Assembly (NCBI GenBank): GCA_002402225.1
Contig: NVVM01000009.1
Coordinates: 1,474-6,584 of the forward strand
Direction: 5' to 3'
From: Alphaproteobacteria bacterium
GTDB taxonomy: Bacteria > Pseudomonadota > Alphaproteobacteria > Sphingomonadales > Emcibacteraceae
Length of the DNA stretch: 5,111 nt
The position numbers were made by a program, and so were the translations under genes. Shown piece after piece: positions 1 to 5,111 of the stretch (the first letter of the stretch is position 1; the number at the start of each line of letters is the position of its first letter). The notes under the pieces are model-generated. The model saw nothing but the letters and a program-made list of their open reading frames with translations. It did not search any database and had not been told where the DNA came from.

Positions 1-120
1 AATGTTGAGGTTAATGTTGAATTGATCTACCCCATTGCCATGGACGAAGGCCTTCGTTTTGCGATCCGCGAAGGCGGCCGCACCGTCGGCGCCGGCGTCG
101 TTGCAAAAATCATTGAATAA
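1..120 (+). CDS. tuf: Elongation factor Tu, C-terminal end (5' truncated by window)
   Basis: This is the last 39 residues of EF-Tu, the GTPase that carries aminoacyl-tRNA to the ribosomal A site in the cytoplasm. Reading frame 1 is open from the first base to TAA at 118-120. It gives the end of the third (beta-barrel) domain, with the near-invariant stretches [16 protein letters not shown] and [13 protein letters not shown] at the C-terminus. The GTPase domain lies outside the window, so nothing can be said about its nucleotide-binding motifs. Its position just upstream of rpsJ fits the joined str (rpsL-rpsG-fusA-tuf) and S10 clusters of many proteobacteria. Many proteobacteria carry two tuf copies; whether this genome does cannot be seen. 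The Tyr in ELIYPIAM, where many homologues have Ala, is a small variation. Identification is very secure. Confidence 0.97.
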   Translation, partial: NVEVNVELIYPIAMDEGLRFAIREGGRTVGAGVVAKIIE

Positions 121-122
121 TT

Positions 123-134
123 AAGGATTAGGAG
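123..134 (+). promoter_or_regulatory. Tandem Shine-Dalgarno cores upstream of rpsJ, unusually far from the start
   Basis: AAGGA (123-127) and AGGAG (130-134) both match the anti-Shine-Dalgarno end of 16S rRNA well. In linear sequence the second lies 29 bases before the rpsJ ATG, too far for normal initiation. If the hairpin at 135-154 forms, the remaining spacer is 9 bases (155-163), which is in the normal range. The only nearer candidate is a weak AAAGG at 144-148, partly inside the hairpin, 15 bases from the ATG. Confidence 0.55.
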
Positions 135-155
135 CGCGGGCCTAAAGGCTCGCGT
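134..155 (+). promoter_or_regulatory. Hairpin in the tuf-rpsJ gap, between the Shine-Dalgarno sequence and the rpsJ start
   Basis: Bases 135-142 (CGCGGGCC) pair with 147-154 (GGCTCGCG) as an uninterrupted 8-bp stem with one G-T wobble and a TAAA loop; 134/155 could add a further G-T pair. It lies just after AGGAG (130-134) and ends 9 bases before the rpsJ ATG. Only TTT at 161-163 follows, with no U-tract, so it does not look like an intrinsic terminator. It may hold the ribosome-binding site at working distance from the start, modulate read-through from tuf, or protect a processed 5' end. The pairing is seen directly; the function is inferred. Confidence 0.6.
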
Positions 156-163
156 AAGTATTT

Positions 164-481
164 ATGTTGGAATCACAAAATATTCGCATTCGCCTAAAAG
201 CATTTGATCATCGTATACTTGATCAGGCCGCAAGCGAGATTGCCAATACAGCTAAAAGAACAGGTGCTAGCGTACGCGGCCCTATTCCTATGCCGACGCG
301 GATTGAAAAATTCACCGTATTGCGTTCGCCGCATGTGAATAAAAAGTCCCGTGAGCAGTTCGAGATGCGCACATTCAAGCGTCTTTTGGATATCGTAGAG
401 CCAACACCGCAAACTGTGGACGCGCTGATGAAGCTCGATCTTGCAGCTGGTGTTGATGTTGAAATTAAGTTGCAGGGTTAG
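164..481 (+). CDS. rpsJ: 30S ribosomal protein S10 (NusE)
   Basis: This is S10 of the 30S head. In the family it also acts as NusE, pairing with NusB in transcription antitermination and linking NusG to the ribosome. The 105 residues are close to the usual 102-103. The ferredoxin-like fold is represented by [10 protein letters not shown] (residues 7-16), the extended rRNA-binding loop around residues 46-68 ([20 protein letters not shown]), and the final VDVEIKL strand with a short LQG end. ATG at 164 is followed at once by TTG at 167. A TTG start would give [10 protein letters not shown], the form I recall for alphaproteobacterial S10, so the true start could be one codon later; ATG is preferred as the stronger initiator. 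First gene of the S10 cluster here, 43 bases after tuf and 4 bases before rplC. Confidence 0.98.
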   Translation: MLESQNIRIRLKAFDHRILDQAASEIANTAKRTGASVRGPIPMPTRIEKFTVLRSPHVNKKSREQFEMRTFKRLLDIVEPTPQTVDALMKLDLAAGVDVEIKLQG

Positions 482-485
482 AAAA

Positions 486-1211
486 ATGCGTGCAGGATTA
501 ATTGCTAAAAAAGTTGGCATGTCGCGTGTTTTTGCGGAGGGCGGAAAACATATTCCGGTCACCGTACTGCATGTTGATAATTGTCAGGTTGTTTCTCATA
601 AAACAACAGATAAAGACGGCTATAACGCCCTACAGCTCGGGGCGGGTAAAGCCAAAGTTAAACGGACGACGCAGCCTATGCGGGGTCATTTTGCAAAAGC
701 CAAGGTTGAGCCAAAAGCAAAACTTGTTGAATTCCGTATCTCGGATGATGCTTTTTTGGATATTGGCGCGGAAATCACGGTTGAGCATTTTATTGCGGGC
801 CAAATGGTTGATGTGACGGGTATTTCCAAGGGTAAAGGTTTTGCCGGTGCCATGAAACGTCATAACTTTTCGGGCCTGAGGGCAACGCATGGTGTGTCTA
901 TTTCTCATAGATCACATGGTTCCACGGGTCAATGTCAAGATCCGGGCCGCGTATTCAAGGGTAAAAAGATGGCGGGCCATATGGGGTCAGAGCGCAAGAC
1001 CATTCTTAACCTAGAGGTTGTCGGCGCGGATTTGAGCGAAGGTTTGCTTCTTGTTAAGGGGGCGATTCCCGGTGCTAAAAACGGTTGGATATTTATCAAT
1101 GATGCCGTTAAGAAGCCCGCGAATACCGATGCGCCTTATCCCGGCGCGGTGCGCGCTGTTGCTGCTGTTGAAGCGGCGGCGGATGGTGCCGCCGAAAAGA
1201 GTGAGGAATAA
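486..1211 (+). CDS. rplC: 50S ribosomal protein L3
   Basis: L3 is an early-assembly 50S protein that binds 23S rRNA; a long finger reaches towards the peptidyl-transferase centre. The frame is open from an upstream ATG at 441, but that start lies inside rpsJ and adds 15 unrelated residues. ATG at 486 gives [16 protein letters not shown], matching the family N-terminus, with a modest AGGG (473-476) ahead of it. The resulting 241 residues contain [15 protein letters not shown] (about 114-128), the finger [16 protein letters not shown] (134-149), and the signature [11 protein letters not shown] (157-167). Gln151 aligns with E. coli Gln150, the residue methylated by PrmB; the neighbouring Cys150 is unusual. 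Residues beyond about 210 form an Ala/Glu-rich tail not present in the 209-residue E. coli protein. rplD follows after 3 bases. Confidence 0.98.
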   Translation: MRAGLIAKKVGMSRVFAEGGKHIPVTVLHVDNCQVVSHKTTDKDGYNALQLGAGKAKVKRTTQPMRGHFAKAKVEPKAKLVEFRISDDAFLDIGAEITVEHFIAGQMVDVTGISKGKGFAGAMKRHNFSGLRATHGVSISHRSHGSTGQCQDPGRVFKGKKMAGHMGSERKTILNLEVVGADLSEGLLLVKGAIPGAKNGWIFINDAVKKPANTDAPYPGAVRAVAAVEAAADGAAEKSEE

Positions 1212-1214
1212 GCC

Positions 1215-1835
1215 ATGAAAGCCGAAGTAATTACACTCGATGCAAAAAAGGCCGGCAATGTCGACCTTGTTGATAGCATCTACGCCTTGCCGGAACGGGC
1301 TGATATCCTTCAGCGGGTTGTGGTATGGCAGTTGGCAAAACGCCGCGCCGGAACCCATAAGGTTCAGACGCGGGGTGAGATAACAGGTACAACAAAACGT
1401 ATCGGCAAGCAAAAAGGCGGCGGTACAGCCCGTCATGGTGCTGGTAAAGTTAGTCAATTCCGCGGAGGTGGCCGTGCATTCGGGCCGGTCGTACGGTCTC
1501 ATGGCTATGGCCTTCCCAAGAAAATCAGATTGCTTGGCCTTAAAACGGCTTTGTCTTCAAAGCTTGCAAATGGTAATCTTATCATTATTGAAGATATGGT
1601 TCTTAAGGCCAGCAAGACAAAAGACTTGAAAGTCAAGCTGGACAAGCTTGGTCTGGAAAAGGTTTTGTTTATTGATGGTGCCGAAGTAAATAAAAACTTT
1701 CTACTCGCTGCGAATAACATTCCCTATGTTGATGTGTTGCCCACGCAAGGCGCGAATGTTTATGACATTCTACGTGCCGAAAAGCTGGTATTGACCAAAG
1801 CGGCCGTAGTAAGCCTGATGGAGAGGCTAAAATGA
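1215..1835 (+). CDS. rplD: 50S ribosomal protein L4
   Basis: L4 has a globular domain on the 50S surface and a long loop lining the exit-tunnel constriction. In E. coli it also represses its own S10 operon by binding the leader. The length of 206 residues is normal (201 in E. coli). The tunnel loop is recognisable at about residues 57-91, with [19 protein letters not shown] followed by [10 protein letters not shown]. Lys67 aligns with E. coli Lys63, a position where substitution gives erythromycin resistance; the wild-type residue is present. The C-terminal domain includes [18 protein letters not shown] and the [14 protein letters not shown] segment. GAGG (1203-1206) stands 8 bases before ATG 1215. 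The gene ends in an ATGA overlap with rplW. Whether L4 regulates this operon cannot be told, because there is little leader upstream of rpsJ. Confidence 0.98.
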   Translation: MKAEVITLDAKKAGNVDLVDSIYALPERADILQRVVVWQLAKRRAGTHKVQTRGEITGTTKRIGKQKGGGTARHGAGKVSQFRGGGRAFGPVVRSHGYGLPKKIRLLGLKTALSSKLANGNLIIIEDMVLKASKTKDLKVKLDKLGLEKVLFIDGAEVNKNFLLAANNIPYVDVLPTQGANVYDILRAEKLVLTKAAVVSLMERLK

Positions 1836-2137
1836 CGGATAAAGAAACCGATATTAAGCATTATGATGTCATCCTTGGCCCCGTGATCACGGAAAAAACC
1901 ACGTTGATGTCCGAGCAGAATCAGATTGTCTTCAAGGTTCCGCTAACAGCAACAAAGCCGCAAATCAAAGCTGCGGTAGAGGGGCTGTTTGGCGTGAAGG
2001 TTGAAGATGTCAACACGCTGCGTGTCAAGGGTAAGACAAAGCGTTTCAAAGGCATAATGGGCCGCAGAAACGATTATAAAAAAGCAATGGTGCAATTGGC
2101 TGAAGGTCAATCCATCGATGTGACAACGGGAGTATAG
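1832..2137 (+). CDS. rplW: 50S ribosomal protein L23
   Basis: L23 sits beside the polypeptide exit on the 50S subunit. In the family it is the docking site for trigger factor and contributes to signal recognition particle binding. The 101 residues match the usual length (about 100). The docking region [11 protein letters not shown] lies at residues 16-26; Glu21 corresponds to the E. coli Glu18 that contacts trigger factor. The conserved second half reads [19 protein letters not shown], then [20 protein letters not shown], typical of the rRNA-binding part. ATG 1832 overlaps the rplD stop as ATGA, and GAGAGG (1821-1826) lies 5 bases upstream inside rplD, so translation is probably coupled to L4. 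The N-terminus [12 protein letters not shown] is slightly longer than in E. coli. rplB follows 4 bases after the stop. Confidence 0.97.
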   Translation: MTDKETDIKHYDVILGPVITEKTTLMSEQNQIVFKVPLTATKPQIKAAVEGLFGVKVEDVNTLRVKGKTKRFKGIMGRRNDYKKAMVQLAEGQSIDVTTGV

Positions 2138-2141
2138 GACG

Positions 2142-2978
2142 ATGGCGTTAAAAACATATAATCCGACATCTCCCGGTCAGCGCGGCCTTGTTCAGGTTGA
2201 TCGTTCAGATCTATGGAAAGGTAAGCCTGTTAAGTCATTGACTGAAGGTTTGACGAAATCCGGTGGCCGTAATAATCATGGCCGCATCACGGCGCGTCGG
2301 CGCGGGGGCGGGCATAAGCGCACCTACCGCATGATCGACTTTAAACGTCAGAAATGGGATATGGATGCGACAGTGTTGCATTTGGAATATGATCCCAACC
2401 GGACGTCTTTCATTGCCTTGATCGAATATACCGATGGTGAGCAGGCTTATATCCTGGCACCGCAACGATTGAACGTTGGTGATAAAGTTATCGCCGGTGA
2501 AAAAGTTGATGTGAAGCCCGGTAATGCGATGCCATTATATAGTGTTCCGGTTGGCTCTATTGTGCATAATGTTGAAATGAAGCCAAAAAAGGGGGGGCAG
2601 ATTGCTCGCTCTGCTGGTGGATATGTGCAAGTCACAGGCCGGGATCGCGCGCAAGTACTTATTCGGTTATCTTCGGGTGAACAGCGTTATGTTCCTTCGG
2701 CTTGCATGGCGACTATCGGTGCCGTATCCAATCCGGATCACAAGAACATCAAGCTGGCCAAAGCCGGTCGTAATCGCTGGCTTGGCAGACGTCCATCCGT
2801 TCGCGGCGTTGCCATGAACCCGGTTGATCATCCGCACGGCGGCGGCGAGGGTCGCACCTCCGGTGGTCGTCATCCCGTGACGCCATGGGGCAAGCCTACT
2901 AAAGGTAAGCGGACACGTAGTAACAAGTCGACAGATCGTTTTATCGTACGGTCACGTCACGAACGCAAGAAGGGCTAG
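2142..2978 (+). CDS. rplB: 50S ribosomal protein L2
   Basis: L2 is one of the most conserved 50S proteins, needed for subunit association and for full peptidyl-transferase activity. The 278 residues compare with 273 in E. coli. The N-terminal part carries [21 protein letters not shown] (about 39-59) and DFKRQKWD. The OB-fold RNA-binding domain includes LEYDPNRT (81-88), YILAPQ and KPGNAMPL. An SH3-like domain follows ([21 protein letters not shown]). The C-terminal signature [15 protein letters not shown] spans 224-238 and contains the conserved histidine (His229 in E. coli) implicated in activity. The tail [20 protein letters not shown] is the usual basic extension. AGGA overlapping the rplW stop (2136-2139) lies very close to ATG 2142; GGGAG (2129-2133) is the likelier ribosome-binding site. 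The KPKK codons form a slippery A6G7 tract at 2585-2597, listed separately. Confidence 0.98.
   Translation: MALKTYNPTSPGQRGLVQVDRSDLWKGKPVKSLTEGLTKSGGRNNHGRITARRRGGGHKRTYRMIDFKRQKWDMDATVLHLEYDPNRTSFIALIEYTDGEQAYILAPQRLNVGDKVIAGEKVDVKPGNAMPLYSVPVGSIVHNVEMKPKKGGQIARSAGGYVQVTGRDRAQVLIRLSSGEQRYVPSACMATIGAVSNPDHKNIKLAKAGRNRWLGRRPSVRGVAMNPVDHPHGGGEGRTSGGRHPVTPWGKPTKGKRTRSNKSTDRFIVRSRHERKKG
2585..2597 (+). other. A6G7 homopolymer tract with an in-frame A-AAA-AAG slippery heptamer in rplB
   Basis: Within rplB the codons CCA AAA AAG GGG GGG CAG place A-AAA-AAG (2585-2591) in exactly the phase used by the E. coli dnaX -1 frameshift site, followed directly by a run of seven G. A -1 slip would continue in the other frame to a TGA shortly before 2682, giving a truncated product of about 180 residues. 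No strong upstream Shine-Dalgarno stimulator or obvious downstream stem was seen, so programmed frameshifting is not supported. The amino acids here (KK-GGQ) are near family consensus. Confidence 0.4.
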
Positions 2979-2984
2979 AGACAT

Positions 2985-3263
2985 ATGTCACGTTCAGTTT
3001 GGAAAGGTCCGTTCGTCGATCTGCATTTGCTTAAGAAATCAGAAGCAATGACAGATTCAGGTAAAAATTCACCGATCAAGACTTGGTCTCGTCGGTCAAC
3101 CATTTTGCCGCAATTCGTCGGACAAACATTTAATGTACATAACGGTCACAAATTTATCCCTGTTTACGTAACAGAAGATATGGTTGGCCATAAGCTTGGT
3201 GAATTCGCTCCAACCCGTACCTATTACGGTCATGGCGCAGACAAAAAAGCTAGGAAGAGGTAG
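2985..3263 (+). CDS. rpsS: 30S ribosomal protein S19
   Basis: S19 lies in the head of the 30S subunit, forms a pair with S13 near the A-site finger bridge, and contacts 16S rRNA. The 92 residues equal the usual length. The protein opens with the consensus [18 protein letters not shown]. The family signature runs through the middle: [16 protein letters not shown] (31-46), then [20 protein letters not shown] (50-69) and [15 protein letters not shown] (70-84). A basic tail, KKARKR, ends the protein. ATG 2985 lies 6 bases after the rplB stop. The ribosome-binding site is weak: AGGG (2971-2974) is about 10 bases ahead, inside the rplB end, so coupling to L2 translation is likely. rplV follows after 5 bases. 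Nothing looks unusual. Confidence 0.98.
   Translation: MSRSVWKGPFVDLHLLKKSEAMTDSGKNSPIKTWSRRSTILPQFVGQTFNVHNGHKFIPVYVTEDMVGHKLGEFAPTRTYYGHGADKKARKR
3253..3260 (+). promoter_or_regulatory. Strong ribosome-binding site that fixes the GTG start of rplV
   Basis: GGAAGAGG at 3253-3260, inside the last codons of rpsS, ends 8 bases before GTG 3269. Its strength and ideal spacing compensate for the non-ATG initiator and support 3269 as the start of L22. Confidence 0.7.
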
Positions 3264-3268
3264 AAATC

Positions 3269-3649
3269 GTGGGTAAGAAAAAATCACCACGCCGCATTGC
3301 GGACAACGAAGCATTAGCCGTATGTAGAATGGTTCGTGTTAGCCCACAGAAATTAAATCTGGTGGCTGGTCTCATTCGCGGCAAGAAAGTCGACAAAGCT
3401 CTTGCGGATCTTACTTTCTCAAAACGTCGTATTTCCGGTAACGTGAAAAGCGTCCTTGAATCTGCTATTGCCAATGCGGAAAACAACCATGGTCTTGATG
3501 TAGACAGCTTGGTTGTTGCCGAGGCAAGTGTTGGCAAATCTTTGGTCATGAAACGTTTCCGTCCACGGGCTCGTGGCCGGACAGGAAAAATATTAAAACC
3601 ATTCAGTCAGTTGCGGATTTTGGTCCGTGAGGTTGAGGAGCAAGCATAA
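3269..3649 (+). CDS. rplV: 50S ribosomal protein L22
   Basis: L22 binds 23S rRNA during early assembly and sends a long beta-hairpin into the exit tunnel opposite L4. The 126 residues are in the normal alphaproteobacterial range (110 in E. coli, which has a shorter N-terminus). Recognisable parts are [20 protein letters not shown] (20-39), [26 protein letters not shown] (48-73), and the tunnel hairpin [15 protein letters not shown] (94-108). The MKR whose deletion gives macrolide resistance in E. coli is intact. It is the only full-length gene here starting with GTG; no in-frame ATG lies near the N-terminus, and [18 protein letters not shown] matches the family start. Its stop shares one base with the rpsC start (TAATG), so S3 synthesis is probably coupled to it. 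Confidence 0.98.
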   Translation: MGKKKSPRRIADNEALAVCRMVRVSPQKLNLVAGLIRGKKVDKALADLTFSKRRISGNVKSVLESAIANAENNHGLDVDSLVVAEASVGKSLVMKRFRPRARGRTGKILKPFSQLRILVREVEEQA

Positions 3650-4392
3650 TGGGTCAAAAAGTTAATCCAATCGGTCTTCGCCTTGGAATCAATCGTACCT
3701 GGGATAGTCGCTGGTACGCAGATGGCGATGATTACGCAAACTTACTTCATGAAGATCTTGCCATACGCGCCTATCTTATGGAAAAGTTAAAGCAGGCAAG
3801 TATCAGCCGTGTCGTGATTGAGCGTCCCGCTAAAAAAGCCCGCGTAACGATCTATTCCGCACGTCCTGGCGTTATTATCGGCAAAAAAGGCGCGGACATC
3901 GAAAAGCTGCGTAAAGCTATTGCCGGTATGACTGTCGCCCTTGATGTGAGCCTGAATATTGTTGAAATACGCAAGCCGGAAATTGATGCTCAATTGGTCG
4001 CTGACAGTGTCAGTCAACAGCTTGAGCGCAGGGTTGCTTTCCGCCGTGCCATGAAACGGGTTATGCAAAGCGCGATGCGCCTTGGTGCCCTTGGTATCCG
4101 GATCAACACCGCTGGCCGCCTTGGCGGTGCTGAGATTGCGCGTACCGAATGGTACCGCGAAGGCCGCGTGCCGCTCCATACGCTTCGTTCCGATATTGAC
4201 TATGCCGAAAGCCGTGCCAAGACACCTTATGGTATCATCGGCGTTAAAGTATGGATTTTCAAGGGCGAAATCATGGAACATGATCCCATGGCGCGTGATA
4301 ACCGTATCAATGAACAGCAGAAGAGTTCTGGCGGCAATGCTGGTGGTGGCCGGCCTCCGCGGTCCCCTAGATCTCCTCGGAATGCAAGGTAG
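3649..4392 (+). CDS. rpsC: 30S ribosomal protein S3
   Basis: S3 sits at the mRNA entry of the 30S subunit; in E. coli it has mRNA helicase activity together with S4 and S5. The 247 residues compare with 233 in E. coli. The N-terminal segment [20 protein letters not shown] is consensus. A type-2 KH domain follows, with its GxxG loop at GKKG (78-81) in [19 protein letters not shown]. The C-terminal domain begins at [15 protein letters not shown]; Arg132, Arg133 and Lys136 correspond to the E. coli helicase residues Arg131, Arg132 and Lys135 (numbered without Met). [21 protein letters not shown] and [14 protein letters not shown] complete the domain. The last 25 or so residues are a low-complexity Gly/Arg/Pro/Ser tail. 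GAGGAG (3635-3640) ends 8 bases before the ATG. rplP follows after 5 bases. Confidence 0.98.
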   Translation: MGQKVNPIGLRLGINRTWDSRWYADGDDYANLLHEDLAIRAYLMEKLKQASISRVVIERPAKKARVTIYSARPGVIIGKKGADIEKLRKAIAGMTVALDVSLNIVEIRKPEIDAQLVADSVSQQLERRVAFRRAMKRVMQSAMRLGALGIRINTAGRLGGAEIARTEWYREGRVPLHTLRSDIDYAESRAKTPYGIIGVKVWIFKGEIMEHDPMARDNRINEQQKSSGGNAGGGRPPRSPRSPRNAR

Positions 4393-4397
4393 AGATT

Positions 4398-4811
4398 ATG
4401 CTTCAACCGAAAAAAACAAAATTCCGCAAGGCGCATAAAGGCCGTATTCATGGTGTTGCAAAAGGGGGCACGTCGCTCACTTTTGGATCCTGTGGTCTTA
4501 AGGCTTTGGAGCCGGATAGGGTAACGGCACGTCAGATCGAAGCCGCACGCCGTGCCATGACGCGCCATATTAAACGTCAAGGTAAAGTGTGGATCCGGAT
4601 TTTCCCTGATGTTCCTGTATCAAAAAAGCCTGCCGAAGTTCGTATGGGTAAAGGTAAGGGGTCTGTCGAATTCTGGGTCTGTAAAGTTAAACCTGGTCGT
4701 ATCATGTTTGAAATGGATGGGGTGCCGCTTGATATCGCCCGCGAAGCTTTCGAGCGTGCGGCGGCCAAGCTGCCGATCGCCACGCGCTTTGTGACGCGCC
4801 TTGGCGACTAG
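4398..4811 (+). CDS. rplP: 50S ribosomal protein L16
   Basis: L16 is a late-assembly 50S protein next to the A-site tRNA and is needed for a mature peptidyl-transferase centre. The 137 residues match the family (136 in E. coli). [16 protein letters not shown] opens the protein, followed by FGSCGLKAL, then [20 protein letters not shown] (42-61), KVWIRIFPD (63-71) and the signature EVRMGKGKG (80-88). Arg82 aligns with E. coli Arg81, which is hydroxylated by YcfD/RoxA; whether that happens here is unknown. [20 protein letters not shown] forms the C-terminal helix region. AAGG (4386-4389), in the last codons of rpsC, lies 8 bases before the ATG. Reading past the TAG in the same frame gives VGQKLGQKLGQ and another TAG at 4845, encoded by the repeat array; this is not thought to be translated. 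Confidence 0.98.
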   Translation: MLQPKKTKFRKAHKGRIHGVAKGGTSLTFGSCGLKALEPDRVTARQIEAARRAMTRHIKRQGKVWIRIFPDVPVSKKPAEVRMGKGKGSVEFWVCKVKPGRIMFEMDGVPLDIAREAFERAAAKLPIATRFVTRLGD

Positions 4812-4812
4812 G

Positions 4813-4860
4813 TAGGCCAAAAATTAGGCCAAAAATTAGGCCAGTAGTTAGGCCAGTAGT
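4813..4860 (+). repeat. Four 12-bp tandem repeats in the rplP-rpmC gap
   Basis: The units are TAGGCCAAAAAT twice (4813-4824, 4825-4836) and TAGGCCAGTAGT twice (4837-4848, 4849-4860), followed by a partial TAGG at 4861-4864. Two sequence versions in the order AABB suggest stepwise duplication by replication slippage. Every unit starts with a TAG stop and a Shine-Dalgarno-like TAGG, and GGCC recurs every 12 bases, so only weak 4-bp stems can form. The rplP stop itself is also TAGG (4809-4812). The array accounts for nearly all of this gap, whereas the other gaps downstream of rpsJ are 6 bases or fewer. Confidence 0.92.
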
Positions 4861-4864
4861 TAGG
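4861..4864 (+). promoter_or_regulatory. Probable ribosome-binding core TAGG before rpmC
   Basis: TAGG at 4861-4864, the last partial repeat copy, is 10 bases before ATG 4875 but only 1 base before ATG 4866. The spacing therefore favours 4875 as the rpmC start. The match to the anti-Shine-Dalgarno is weak, and upstream copies of TAGG could act as extra landing sites. Confidence 0.4.
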
Positions 4865-4874
4865 AATGAATGAG

Positions 4875-5078
4875 ATGAAACCATCAGAAATTAAGGCTAA
4901 GTCGGCAGAAGAGCTAAAGGGCCTTCTTCTTGATCTGAAAAAAGAGCAGTTCAATTTGCGTTTTCAGCGTGCGACAGCCCAATTAGAAAATACCGCTCGT
5001 GTGCGTGTGGTTCGCCGGGATATTGCCCGTGTTCGCACGCAGCTTAACCAATCAGAGAAGGTAGAAACAAATGCCTAA
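4875..5078 (+). CDS. rpmC: 50S ribosomal protein L29
   Basis: L29 is a small helical protein next to L23 at the exit of the 50S tunnel, where it contributes to the docking area for nascent-chain factors. From ATG 4875 it has 67 residues, in the family range of about 60-70. The protein is two predicted helices: [20 protein letters not shown] then [19 protein letters not shown], followed by the signature-like [15 protein letters not shown] (41-55). An in-frame ATG at 4866 would add MNE. The start at 4875 is preferred because MKPSEI resembles family N-termini and its distance from TAGG (4861-4864) is workable, but 4866 cannot be excluded. A third ATG at 4870 is out of frame and closes at once. 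The stop overlaps rpsQ by 8 bases. Confidence 0.95.
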   Translation: MKPSEIKAKSAEELKGLLLDLKKEQFNLRFQRATAQLENTARVRVVRRDIARVRTQLNQSEKVETNA

Positions 5079-5111
5079 ACGTATTTTGCAAGGTGAAGTC
5101 GTCAGCGACAA
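5071..5111 (+). CDS. rpsQ: 30S ribosomal protein S17, N-terminal end (3' truncated by window)
   Basis: Only the first 13 complete codons are present: [13 protein letters not shown], a close match to the start of alphaproteobacterial S17, a small OB-fold protein that binds 16S rRNA early in 30S assembly. ATG 5071 overlaps the end of rpmC by 8 bases in another frame, and GAGAAGG (5055-5061) lies 9 bases upstream within rpmC, a good ribosome-binding site that supports this start. The position after rpmC is the standard S10-cluster order (L29 then S17). The OB-fold core and C-terminus are outside the window, so intactness cannot be judged. The identification rests on a short segment plus strong gene-order context. 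Confidence 0.93.
   Translation, partial: MPKRILQGEVVSD

Noticed and set aside
134..163. Hairpin after tuf as an intrinsic terminator
   Set aside because: The stem is strong enough, but it is followed by TAAGTATTT and then the rpsJ ATG, with no run of T. At most it could be a weak attenuator.
101..163. Possible promoter between tuf and rpsJ (TTGCAA at 101-106)
   Set aside because: No matching -10 element at suitable spacing, and the sequence overlaps conserved EF-Tu codons.
441..485. Longer L3 starting at ATG 441 inside rpsJ
   Set aside because: The extra 15 residues do not resemble L3, overlap the end of S10, and lack a ribosome-binding site; ATG 486 gives the family N-terminus.
4410..4416. 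A7 run at the start of rplP as a frameshift site
   Set aside because: Codon phase is CCG AAA AAA ACA, which does not fit the X-XXY-YYZ pattern, and it encodes the expected Lys-Lys of the L16 N-terminus.
4809..4847. Stop-codon read-through of rplP into the repeats (VGQKLGQKLGQ)
   Set aside because: The L16 length is already normal at the first TAG, and nothing suggests read-through. The repeat peptide arises because 12 is a multiple of 3.
4702..4884. Minus-strand reading frame with a repetitive TGLTTGLIFGLIFGL peptide
   Set aside because: It is the antisense translation of the 12-bp repeat array plus the end of rplP. Only the repeat makes it look patterned; there is no independent support for a gene.

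Overview
The window is a stretch of the conserved str–S10 ribosomal-protein region of a bacterium, all on the + strand. In order it holds the 3' end of tuf, then rpsJ, rplC, rplD, rplW, rplB, rpsS, rplV, rpsC, rplP, rpmC and the first codons of rpsQ. Several protein details point to an alphaproteobacterium: the S10 start [14 protein letters not shown], the L3 segment [21 protein letters not shown], the L29 core [12 protein letters not shown], and tuf lying directly before rpsJ. Base composition looks moderate (near half G+C by eye), so this is not one of the very GC-rich members or an extremely AT-rich endosymbiont. I cannot assign an order or genus.

Layout: bases 1-120 are the last 39 codons and stop of EF-Tu. 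A 43-base gap (121-163) follows, with strong Shine-Dalgarno cores and a compact GC-rich hairpin before rpsJ. From rpsJ to rplP (164-4811) the genes are packed almost end to end. Gaps are 3-6 bases, with one ATGA overlap (rplD/rplW) and one TAATG overlap (rplV/rpsC). The exception is the rplP-rpmC gap of about 60 bases (4812-4874), which is filled by four 12-base tandem repeats. rpmC then overlaps rpsQ by 8 bases, and the window ends inside rpsQ.

The products work together in the ribosome. L3, L4, L23, L2, L22, L16 and L29 belong to the 50S subunit; they lie around the peptidyl-transferase centre (L2, L3, L16), the exit tunnel (L4, L22) and the tunnel exit (L23, L29). S10, S19, S3 and S17 belong to the 30S subunit. 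EF-Tu delivers aminoacyl-tRNA. The dense packing implies one polycistronic message with translational coupling.

All genes look intact and ordinary, and I see no undescribed system here. The items worth a second look are small: a hairpin placed between the rpsJ Shine-Dalgarno sequence and its start codon, the 12-base repeat array before rpmC, a dnaX-type slippery heptamer followed by a G7 run inside rplB, and the lack of room for an E. coli-style S10 leader.
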